Source of the DNA: Hypomesus transpacificus
Taxonomy: Eukaryota; Chordata; Actinopteri; Osmeriformes; Osmeridae
NCBI RefSeq assembly: GCF_021917145.1
Contig: NC_061074.1
Location: 4,934,581 to 4,998,580 of the forward strand
Direction of reading: 5' to 3'
DNA: 64,000 nt
Part shown: positions 1 to 10,488 of the stretch, piece by piece
How the letters are laid out: each line of letters begins with the position of its first letter
How positions within the stretch are numbered: position 1 is the first letter of the stretch
The notes under the pieces: model-generated
What the model saw: only the letters and a program-made list of their open reading frames with translations
Told to the model about the DNA's origin: nothing
The model's database searches: none
Program-made: the position numbers and the translations under genes

Positions 1-71
1 GTTATGAATTCTTACGTTTTTAACAGCTATTTATAAGTTATATATACCATTCAAATGGGTAAATGTATGCT

Positions 72-77
72 TTTATT
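72..77 (-). terminator. Candidate abcf3 poly(A) signal
   Basis: An AATAAA hexamer is read on the minus strand about 780 bases past the abcf3 stop codon. It is the nearest canonical minus-strand hexamer I see, so 1-857 is best read as abcf3 3' UTR plus flanking DNA. I see no other gene there. Use of this signal is an inference. Confidence 0.4.
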
Positions 78-857
78 ATAAGAATTAACTATTTTTATAG
101 TAAACCACTACCTTTGCTGGTGGGAGATGCCCCGACAGCCCCCGCACACACACAAATAACCTTGTCTTGATGCTTAGTTTTCCTATGTTGACAATCATGG
201 ATATGCAATTGTTCCTCTGGTTAAATAAACTCCTCTTCTCACTTAATTTGTGCTGGATGAGTTTATATGCAAACAAAACGTTTGTCAATTTTCTCTCTCT
301 CTCGAGCATATACAACACACACACACCATGCATTCTTCAGGATGGATTAAGAAATAAATACACGTTTTCAGATGTACATATGTCCCTTGATACTGCAGAG
401 ATGAGGGTTGCTTTGCCAAGATAGTTGCACATATGGGTGTACAAAGAAGGGTTAGCCCTGACGATCACAGGATGAAGTATCCTCTCCAAGTCTACCAAAT
501 TAGCGTGAAGGTGAGTAGAGAAGTCTGGACCCGGAGGGCAAAAGAGCACTTGATTTAGATCCCAGTACATCAGGTGGGTAGAGTTTGCACTGTACACTTT
601 AGGACACCAGGCAGAATATTGCTCAGGACCCAGACCTTGTTAGGAGCCAGCTAAATTGAGTGTGCTCAAACAAAGACTATGCGATGGGAAACAGAGGATT
701 GCTGGGTGGCACCAGTCAGACACAGTTCCCCCTCCTGAGGGACGCTGAGAGGGAGGCAGTTTGGGGTGTGATAGGTTTCTTTAGGTTGTGGTGGATATCC
801 ATTGGCAACTTGGCATGTCGGTCATTGGCATGTTGTTGGTGAGTTGCTTGGTGCTTC

Positions 858-3800
858 TCACAGGTATCCCTCCTTGCGGAATTGTTCCGTAAGGATATCT
901 CGGTATTCGTCGAAGCCCCCTTCGATTCGCCGCACTTTCCCTCCCTCACAGACCCACAGCTCTCTACACACCAACCGGATTAAACGCTCGTCGTGAGAGA
1001 CTAACACCACGCCGCCCTGGCAGGAGAAAGAGAACATTGACTCGATCCAAAAATATGCTTCAGAATATCAGATCATCAACTATTTTAGTTTAGTAGCTGC
1101 ATATTTACTTACTTTGAATTTATTGAGAGCCTTTGCCAGAGCCTCAATAGTTTCCATATCCAGATGATTGGTCGGCTCGTCAAGGATATAAAAGTTTGGG
1201 CTGTGAGAGAAACAGTTACACAAAAAGTGTACAAATTAATCAGGATGGATTCATCTTGTAAAATAAATACGTATAACATAAAAATAATGAAATAAAAATG
1301 TCAATATACCATGGCATCGTCATCTGGGCAAATGCCACTCGGCTCTTCTGTCCTCCTGACAGGCTGGCTACAGGGCGCGTGGCGAGCTCTCCTGTGATCC
1401 CATATCCACCAAGCTGGTGCCGATACTCCTCCTCATTTCGACCTGAGGAAGCAGGACAAAGTGACAGTGGTTACAATGGAAAGGCAGGCCAGCCATCTCA
1501 TCTCAGTCATTGTTAGGAAATCTATGAACATGAGCCTATGGCACACGGCTGTAAAATAAAAGCAGCTATGTGCTTAAGTGGTACCTGGGAATTTGTTGAG
1601 TAACAGCTCCACAGAACACACATTGAGGTCCAGCTGATCCACGTGATGTTGACTGAAGTAACCTATCTTCAGGTTCCTGACCAAGACAGAATTACATTGC
1701 CATTAACCACAAGCATACAAAAACCTAACAGGATACCCTTAGCCTAGAGATACAATGGGTCTTACCGGTGAGCCTGTCTGATCCCTCCGACGGGCGTCAG
1801 TTCCCCCATCAATAGCTTGAGCATGGTAGATTTGCCTGCCCCATTCTCACCCACCTGAAAGTTCAAACTCAAAGTTTCAGTGAACAAAGAACATTGGGTC
1901 TCCAATGAAAAGCTCCCTACCAATTCAGTGGCACAAGTGAGGTTATCAAAAGGTAAAGTATATAGATTTAGGAATTTTAGACTTTGTGCTACTTGGAAAA
2001 GAAGAAGAAAAGAACTCCCGACAGGTTTGGAATGTGGACGCTTACAATGCAGATCCGGGACTCTAGGTCTGCAGAGACACACAGCCCTGTGAACAGGCGA
2101 TGATCAGGGTTGTAATAGAACTCCACTTCATCTAACTGAAGGATAGGAGGGGACAACTTCTCAAAATTGTCGGGGAACCTGAGATATGAGCGGACACACG
2201 GTTACAAAACAATAAGTACATTGAAAACAGAGACGAAATTACTGTTAAATGTGAATTTTGAAACCCCTGTAATGGAATAACACAGGGTCAAAGTCTCTCA
2301 CCGTAAAGTAACTTCTGTCTCCTTTTCAAGAGGTTTTAGTTCGGGGCTGTGGGACAAAATGGAGAGTGGTCAAAGAAACACAGAATTAAAGAATGGAAAG
2401 GATGATTAAAAACAATAAAAAGGCACATACTTACAGTTTCTCCAAGAGCTTTAATTTGCTCTGCACTTGTGCAGCTCTGTTTGCATTATACCTAAACCTG
2501 TCAATGAACACCTGGGATTCAGAGGAGAAACGAACACCATTTAGATTGACATTTTGACTGACATATACCGTTGTCATTTTAGGTAAACATTTTGATAACT
2601 TTGTCAAGTAAGTAAGACTTTATTTATATAGCATTTCATACAAGAATTGTAGCTCAAGGTGCTTTACATAAAACCAATAAAAACAATACAAGTGACAAAA
2701 GTAATGATTAAAATAGCAAATCTAAAAAAACAATAATATATCTAATAAAAGTAGTAAAACCCTTTTGGAGATAAAATTACTTAAATGCTTTGGTAAAAAG
2801 GTAGGTTTTAAGTTGTCTTAAAAATGTCTAGCGTGTTTGCTTCCCTTATATTTATGGGTAATTTGTTCCATAGTTTTGGGGCGTAATTGACAAAGGCCGA
2901 ATCACCAATCTTCTTATGACTGCTTCTGGTGACCTCTAATAGGCCTGTATTTGATGATTGCAGTGTTCTAGCTGGTGTGTAGTTTATAAGGTAGTTAGCA
3001 ATGTAGCTAGGTCCTTGTGCGTGTAGAGCTTTGTATGTGAGGAAAAGGACCTTAAAGTAAATTCTGAAGGTAACAGGGAGCCAGTGTAAAGTGGCTAGGA
3101 CAGGACTAATTTGTTCTCTCCTTTTAGTTAATAATCTAGCTGAGGAATTTTGAATGAGCTGTATTCTTTCAGTGGTTTTCTTGGTAAGGTCAAGGTGTTA
3201 AAGAATTTGTACAAATCCCCTATGTGTAGATGTGAATGAGAGAGCAAGTCTGGTTTTCTACCTGAATGTGATCTCTGTACTGTAGCTGGGCGTCATACTC
3301 CCTCTGCTGGCTCTTCAGACGATCCTCTTTGGTCTTGACAAAGTTCTCGTAGTCACCGCGATAACTCTCCAGCCTCTGGGAGTGGAGGTGGATGATGTCC
3401 GTGACCACAGCATTCAAGAAGTTGCGGTCGTGGGACACGACCAGGATTGTTGATTGCCAAGTCTGATGGAGGATGGCAAAAGAGAAAGTGAAATACAGAT
3501 CCATAAATGCACAGAACAATATTCAGTGTTAGTAGCAATTAGGACCAACCTGCAGGTAGTTCTCAAGCCAGAGAATGGCTCTGACGTCCAACATGTTGGT
3601 GGGCTCTGAGAGAGAAAGGAAGAGAGGGGAAATGAGAGAGAGATTGTTAGTACATTTTAACTGACTTTTTAATCACCTTGATATTGAATTGTACTCAGAA
3701 AAGGTTTATTACTTACCATCGAGTAACAAAAGATCAGGCCTAAAAATGTCAGGAAAAATACACCAGTTACTTATAGATTAATGTTTAAGTAAAGAACTGG

Positions 3801-6800
3801 GCCTTCAAGAGCATGTAAACAATATATTAATTCCAAAGTTGAGTTATTTCCTTAGAGATGACAAAAAAAACTCACCGGGCAAAGAGAGCACTGGCCAGAG
3901 CTAATCTCATCCTCCATCCTCCTGAGAACTCCCTGATGAGAAAATGAATGCATACCTGTTACTCTCACATTCAAAGACAACCCTCAGACCAACTTAAGGA
4001 AAAGCGACTGGACACCTACTTTGTTGTCTGCTGTTGCATCTTAGCTGAAAACCCAAGACCTGCCAGGATGACTGACGCTCTGGAGGAATACAGATATAGA
4101 ATTAAGCAATAAGCCCCAAGAGGCCGTGGTTTACGCTGATTTTAGAACAGGTAAGGGGAGTTGTTAGGCACGACGCGAAGCTGGATTTTACAACGGCATG
4201 GAACGCGATATAGCCAATCACAATCAAGGATGGGAACAACCAGTTTTAGAAAGAGAAGTATTTGCATAATGACAAAAATTATTTGTATCTTTAAAAGGTG
4301 GTTGGTATGGTTTTTCTGTTTTACCTGGCAGGTGCCTTGTCTGCTTCAATCTCTTCCAGTTTGGCATAGATCTCTGTCAGCCGAACACTCTCCAATCCAT
4401 CAGCACTGCAACAGGAGAAGCAACAGGGGAAACAACAAGTTAACAGTTTGGGACTAAAAGTTTTCTCAAAGTGTTCCATTTAATCTGCTTTGTCTTTTGT
4501 TACACATTCAATCTTTGTCACAGGGTCATCTTAGAACAGTTTTTTACAGTTTTCAACAATAGATTGTTCTAGAATGTACAGGTGCTTGGCAACTATTGGT
4601 GCCCTCTAGTGGAATAGAGACGGTAATCAGAAAACATTTGCTGAGCATTGACCTTAGTTTCTGTGCACTTTTAATAACAGGCTATAGCAGTGGAATGTGT
4701 TCTTAATGCATTTCTGTCCATGTGTAACTTACACTCCGTTGGCAATCCGGGCATTGAGGAGGCGTTCCTCTTTTAGAAGCCCCTCCCTGACTGTGTCACT
4801 CTCTAACACACTCTGTAGGGCCACCGTCTCATCCCCAGCAACCTCCTGCTCCACATGAAGGATGGTGATGTGGGCAGGTACGCGCAAACTGCGACTGGCG
4901 AGCATCTTCAAGAGTGTGGTCTTCCCCAAGCCGTTGCGCCCAATGAGACCATAGCGACGCCCAGTGGCAAGAGACAGCTCTGCTCCTTGCAGCAAAGATC
5001 TGGAGCCACAGAAATGGGTTTTGTTAACTGTAAGAAATGCTTTCAAACCCCAAATGAAGTGTAGTTACTGCTGTACCAGATAAGAGTCTTACTCACCTCT
5101 CGCCAAATGAAACGTCAAAGTTCTCAATGCGAATGTCATAGCTTCTATTCTTTCCAGACATATCTACACGGTTTTCCTTCTTACTGCTAGCCTGACTAGC
5201 TGATGCTTCCTCTAGTACCCTGTGGAGAAAAAAAGAGAGCGAGTGAGATGTACAAAGACATCATTAGAGGGGTTTCATAAACAGTTTGATTCAACTTTGA
5301 ATGTTCAAACAGGCTTGTTCCCTAGCTTGAAATAACGGTATATTATTTATTGGCAGTATTAAAACGAGACTCACAATGGGCTGACGGTTTTCTGTGAATC
5401 TCGTTCATTCCTCCTCACATGTTTTGCCTTCAGCTTGGCCTCAGCTTTCTCCAATTTCTTGGCATTCACAGTCTATATACACACACATTAGTGTATGTGT
5501 AAGTGTGTCCATCAGAGAGAGAGTACGGAAAAAAGTGTAATGGAAATGAAGGAAAATGACAAGTACGTAGTCAGCCCTATAAAATACAATACTGTCAAGG
5601 AGAAAACATATTACCGTGTTCTGGCTTCGCTTCATCATCCATATGCCTTGGACATCATTTGTAGCAGTTACTGAGGAGAAACAAGTGAAAATACTTCAAT
5701 CTGAGGTTTTAAACAAGGGGTGAGTGCCTGGGATCAAATAATCAGAATTAGTTTAGCTTCTACATAAAAACCAGATACGAAAAGACAGGGATCTTACCAC
5801 ACTCAGCAGATATCTGAGACAACTGAACTGGGGCATTGAGCAATACCTGCTTCTGAGCAGCATGACAGTTATTCCTGATGAAGGGGGGGAAAGCCCAATA
5901 TTAGCAAAGGCAGTTACGGTAATTACTTCAATAATTAGACTCGCGCTGTGAAAATATGATAAGGGAATTAACCAAGTATGCAGTTAACATTTGTACGTAC
6001 AATTTAAGCGTGTTAAACATCTGAAGACAGATGTCTCTAATATCCTCCTCGTTTTTAAAGTCTGCGGAAACCCCCTGCAGTACCCCACCAATGGCATCAA
6101 ACACCTCATCTTCATCCTCGAAATCAGGCCCTCCACAGTCCAGCACACCTGCAGTACAACACACAAAACAGAGAATGTTAACGCTTATAAAAACAACCAC
6201 AGCTAATTTCTGCTAAATTGTTCACATTTAAATGGAATGCTGGTAGCTTTCTGATGTAACTTTAAAGAACAGGTATCAAATCGCTGTTGATGGCTCTAAC
6301 TAAGTCATTGGTCAAGCAATGAATTTATGCCAGCTGATATGTCCATCTGAGGACAGCTAATCTCTAACAGTGAATGACAAATCACAATTCCAAATACATG
6401 GACGACAATAACTACCGATAGGTTGCTAAATAACACCAAACCTCCTTGACTAATGCGCAAGTATCGGTAAACTGGATGACAAGCTAGCCTCTATGCAGGT
6501 AGATGTCTATCTAAGGTAGACTGGGGGCCAGCAAATAACTGACCACTGGTATTGAATGAGCCTGGCTGTAAGTCGTGCTCATGAACCAAGCGACAGTCAA
6601 TTAAGTAGTAAACCTATTGACTCCTCGTCCCTGAGATCAGCATGTACGCGGTACACCGGAGGCAGTCAGGGTAACCAAAACGTAGTTCACTATCGTCATA
6701 GATAATTTAGCGTGCTATTAGCAAGCTAATTCACGTGGTGAATCAAATGAGGACGTTGATCATTCATTTCACGATAGACATTTTCAAAGTCTAGGAGACT

Positions 6801-6907
6801 GACTGGGGATCATCTGACATTCTCTAACTCTTACCCGTAATATAGTCGAACACTTCAGTGTCAATTTCGGGAAACTCGCTCTTCAGAATATCCACGTATG
6901 TCGCCAT
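858..6907 (-). CDS. abcf3: ABC-F family ATPase ABCF3
   Basis: Complete gene, 711 codons plus stop. Coding exons in transcript order: 6835-6907, 6001-6148, 5798-5874, 5615-5670, 5375-5472, 5097-5219, 4733-4999, 4325-4405, 4020-4079, 3876-3932, 3717-3739, 3550-3605, 3262-3462, 2435-2511, 2302-2346, 2046-2178, 1766-1854, 1585-1676, 1310-1442, 1113-1200, 858-1016. All have GT-AG ends and compatible phases. The start ([16 protein letters not shown]) and length match human ABCF3 (709 aa). Two ABC cassettes and no membrane segment are seen: Walker A GRNGLGKT at about residues 212-219, signature FSGGW near 330, Walker B LLLLDEPTN, second Walker A GENGAGKS at about 527-534, signature LSGGQ at about 613-617, and Walker [17 protein letters not shown] proteins are soluble ATPases associated with ribosomes and translation control (GCN20-like). 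Oddities are a 23-nt microexon at 3717-3739 and a LINE fragment in the intron 2512-3261. Confidence 0.96.
2605..3205 (-). mobile_element. 5'-truncated non-LTR retrotransposon (LINE) fragment
   Basis: On the minus strand, roughly 3190 to 2815 has an open frame of about 125 codons without a start Met. It carries the hallmarks of the reverse-transcriptase C-terminal region of teleost LINEs: an [15 protein letters not shown] stretch, then SLHWLP-like (here TLHWLP), [21 protein letters not shown] and [10 protein letters not shown]. The frame breaks near the end, where the next stretch is readable one frame over. Downstream, an AT-rich segment ends with the TGTAAAGCACCTTGAGC and TGCTATATAAATAAAG motifs typical of fish LINE 3' tails, followed by a short CTTA-type repeat. 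The copy is a decayed 5'-truncated insertion in an abcf3 intron, in the same orientation as the gene. The family (L2/Rex1-like) is from memory. Confidence 0.8.
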
Positions 6908-6918
6908 GATACACCGGT

Positions 6919-7015
6919 CCTGATCATGCACCGCGCATGTGCTTTGATCAGGGACTTCCTTCCTCCGTAGCGGAGAGAGACGTTTTCATGAACGAGGTAT
7001 CATGGGTATTGTAGT
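6919..7015. promoter_or_regulatory. abcf3 promoter elements (ZNF143-like, NRF1-like, inverted repeat)
   Basis: Within about 110 bases upstream of the abcf3 start lie three elements. The first is ACTACAATACCCATGAT (minus strand, within 6996-7015), close to the ZNF143/STAF consensus ACTACAATTCCCAGCATG. The second is GCGCATGTGC at 6933-6942, one base from the NRF1 site GCGCATGCGC. The third is a perfect 8-bp inverted repeat CCTGATCA/TGATCAGG (6919-6926 and 6945-6952) flanking the NRF1-like site. There is no TATA box. Motif identities come from remembered consensus sequences, and function is inferred. Confidence 0.5.
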
Positions 7016-8030
7016 GTTATTGTGTAGTCTCTGTTGGTCAAACATGGTGACAGGTGGAAATGGGCCAAACCAAAGGGTTAGTGGTGCTGTAAGACCAGTT
7101 CAGATCAGTGACAGATTTGTAAGCTACCTCAAAACAGAAAGCAAATGATCCTAAAGTAAGGCCGTATGTGTGACTTTCATGGTTTTCTGCAGCAATTTAC
7201 ATCCCGGTGTTACGGAGATTTCAGTTCCCCTGTTCCCCCTTCATTGAGCGTGTGCAAAATCATGACTCTCTTGTTGCTTGGTTGAGCTGAATGTGATTTA
7301 ACATGATCACGGGTGTTTATAGTGTACTATACTTATTTTCCATGTGCATAAGGTACATTTCTCTATGTTGGTTAGTTAATTTGCACTCAAATACAGGCTT
7401 TAAAATATAGTAAATTGTATTGCTCAGTCAGTCCCTGTTTTCGGAGTCCGTTGACAGCTAGTGCAAATCCGTCTAGTGTAGCCTAAAGTAGTAGCACTAC
7501 TGTGATTTACAGTACTAAGGCATCCCAATTTGAACAGAAAATGCCTTCGTGAGCATTGTCTTGTTTGGAACATGTTTATTTTTTAGTTTATTGTATACAT
7601 TTTTTTATTGTGTGTGTGTCGTTTTTAACACACAACCTTACGTTTTGTTGCAGGCACAAGTCGGTGTTATAATTTTAGGAAACTCTATTAAGGACCCTTT
7701 AGGAAAAAAGTTTACAAAGGTTTAACAAATATTTTAGAAAAAAAGTTTGCATCATGAGTACTTGATGAGGACTCTACTCTGTATTATGCAGAAAGGCTTC
7801 TTGTTTCCCTATCCCTCTCTCCTATTATATCCTTTCACTTCACATGTGAAAAAAAGGTTGAAACAATAATTTCGATTTTCTTTAGAAAAAATTGTTTTGA
7901 AAGGTTGAAACAATATTTTTGGGAAAAAAGTTTTGAAGGTTTGAAACAATATTTTCAAAAAAGTTAAAAAAAAAAAAAGTTTGCATCATTGATTAAGTCT
8001 ATACTACTGTATTCTATTTTACTCTGCTCT
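7016..8030. other. Intergenic AT-rich DNA between abcf3 and lrch3
   Basis: No coding exon is recognisable. From about 7680 to 7990 the sequence is A/T-rich, with several diverged copies of a short AAGGTTGAAACAATATTTT motif and two copies of an AAAAAGTTTGCATCAT motif (near 7742 and 7975). This suggests an old local duplication. Confidence 0.5.
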
Positions 8031-8427
8031 GGTTCCCCCCCTGTATATTACAGTCTGGCCATTTATAAAGCAATAACTGATGCTGGTGATGTATGTTACT
8101 GCGATCAATATGTATAACAAGTTTCATCTATACCAGTCTTTTACACTGAGAACACAGGGGGAACAGATTTTCCTGGAGGCCCCAGGAAAGCGATTCACCA
8201 TATAACGGTCTGACCACTCAGAAAGCAATACAGTGATGCTGGTGATGTATGTTACTGTGATCATTATTTATAAGAAGTTTCATCTACCAGTCTTTTACAC
8301 TGAAATTACAGGGGAACAGATTTCCCTGGAGGCCAGAGGAAAGTGGTTCCCCCCCTGTATATAACAGTCTGACCATTTCTAAAGTAATACAGTGATGAAG
8401 GTGATGTATGTTACTGTGATCATTATG
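8031..8427. repeat. Tandem repeat, about 2.5 copies of a 154-160 bp unit
   Basis: Three consecutive units begin at about 8031, 8191 and 8345. Each contains the recognisable core GATGCTGGTGATGTATGTTACTG (starting near 8079, 8235 and, with one change, 8394). The first two share CCAGTCTTTTACACTGA and a CCTGGAGGCC stretch, and the first and third share GGTTCCCCCCCTGTATAT. The third copy stops at about 8427. It lies about 450 bases upstream of the lrch3 start codon. Confidence 0.8.
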
Positions 8428-8874
8428 TGGGAAACATAATGCTAAAGTCCATGGAATATTCTGGAAAAAGAAAACATGTAATTTGTTCTGCATTTTTTGG
8501 TTATTCTGGACCATGTCCCCCGGGAACTCCCCCAGAACCAGCAGGATATCAGACCCCGAGAGTACATCATTGATATATTTTAATTTGCATCAAGTATACG
8601 CATCTCTCTTCAGCAAGACTACATACAAATTTGAGATTTAATTTAAAAAAAAAGGAATAGCTGAGTAGGATTTGTATGGGATAGGTAGGAGAGTGAAGCC
8701 CGAGTTATGAAAATAGTTTTCTCTTAACTGCGCACGGTCAGTTCCCAAACAAGCCTCTCCCATGGCCTTGTACAACACTTCAGCCTGCCCTTAGAATAAT
8801 ATGCGCTTGCGTAGAATCGATCTGGCTACTCTTCTTGCTTGGATAGGGAGAATCGGGTGGGAGTTAGCTGTGTA

Positions 8875-10456
8875 ATGGCGGCCTCGGTGTTGCTGTCTGT
8901 GGAGAACACCGGACCCACTTTTGCGGTCGGTAACTCCGGGGCGGTAGGGGTCCCCGGTAATGGAGTAGGATCACCAGGTCCCGCATCGTGGAATCGATCA
9001 CTGGACAGGGCATTAGACGAAGCTTCGGCAACTGGTTTCCTCAACCTCAGCGGCAGGAAACTAAAGGAGTTCCCGAGGAGCGCCGCCAACCACGACTTGA
9101 CAGATACGATTCGGGCCGGTAAGTTTGGATTGAGTGTTGGGAGAAATAGACCCCAAAACAAAGACAAATGTTGATAAAACCAATAAGGATTGGTGTATTT
9201 ACGTTTTCAACGCCGATGAGTACCGTATGATGAACTGGAAGTTTTGTTAGATAGCTTGAAACACAGGTCAACTATGCTAGCCGTGCTGCTAACTAGCTAG
9301 TTAGCCAGCCAGCTCGCTTTCAGTGGCAGTGGACAGTTGGTAAACACGGGGTGTGCGAATGGGATTGACATTTTCCTATGATAAGCGACTGCTAGTTATG
9401 ATACAAGCCTAGGCGGCTTCAAGGAAAAGTTCAGCCTTTCGTCATATAACACTAAGAAGTGAGTTGAACAAATTTGCATATGCTTTTTAAAGGACACTAT
9501 TTTACCAAGCCGACATAAACTACAATTTACGTATCCATACGTGGCACGGGATATTATACTTCAATATAGGCTGCTACATGCTACAGTGAAGTTAACTTAG
9601 TGACATGATGGGGTCAATCAGTCATCACAAGATCCAACAATATGGCTGTATGTGGACAATTTGTAGGTTGTGTAATTTTTAAGTAGTTTTGTGTTTCCTG
9701 CTGCAAAGTCAGTGAACATTTTTAAAGATGCTGACAACCTAACGGTTGAGTTATGACACCAAGTTGCACATTCTTGCACTCTGCTCCAGTGTCACTAAAA
9801 CACGGACACATTTAGCTTGACGAAATGCTCCTCATTAATAGCATTTTGATTGAACTCTCACAACAAACACACCCTCAATGTCAGAGTGTATCTGGGTCAT
9901 TATTGAATGTCTGGGTGGGGATTACATTTTCAAATCACAGTTGAAATCAGTGGTGCACTTAAGAAGCATGGGGTCCTTTTAAAGACAGCAGAGTAAGAAG
10001 ACTGAGACTAAAGGAATGATCGATGAGTTGCAAAGAACAGAAGAATCAATATGACTGGGCCTTAGTTGAGAGCTGTGGAGGGGGGGATGAGGATAGACAG
10101 AAGGGAGCTGCTTTGGGACAGGGACACACTTGTGTTGTGATGCCTCTTGCATGTCACATGAAGGGACTGATTAATTCTATCAATGTTGTGCCAAGCAGTG
10201 GAGCTGAGCTGTCTGCTACCCCAACTGTAGCCTCCAACTCTACATGGACACACTACTCTTAGAATGTAAAGTAATATAAAAATAGAGATAAAAGGGAGCT
10301 GTGCTTGTGAGTGTATGTTGGAGTGGAGATTGAGCAAGTTGGAAAGAGTATCCATATCCTTGTCTGTGAGTAAGTCTGCAACCCAGATGCCCCAGGCACT
10401 ATACTGTTCACTGTTGTCTATGTGATCAGAGGAACTGGAGCATAGTGATCGCTGTG

Positions 10457-10488
<32 letters not shown>

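Noticed and set aside
8839..8874. In-frame extension upstream of the lrch3 ATG
   Set aside because: The longer reading begins at a TTG. The first ATG (8875) gives the MAAS... start expected for LRCH proteins.
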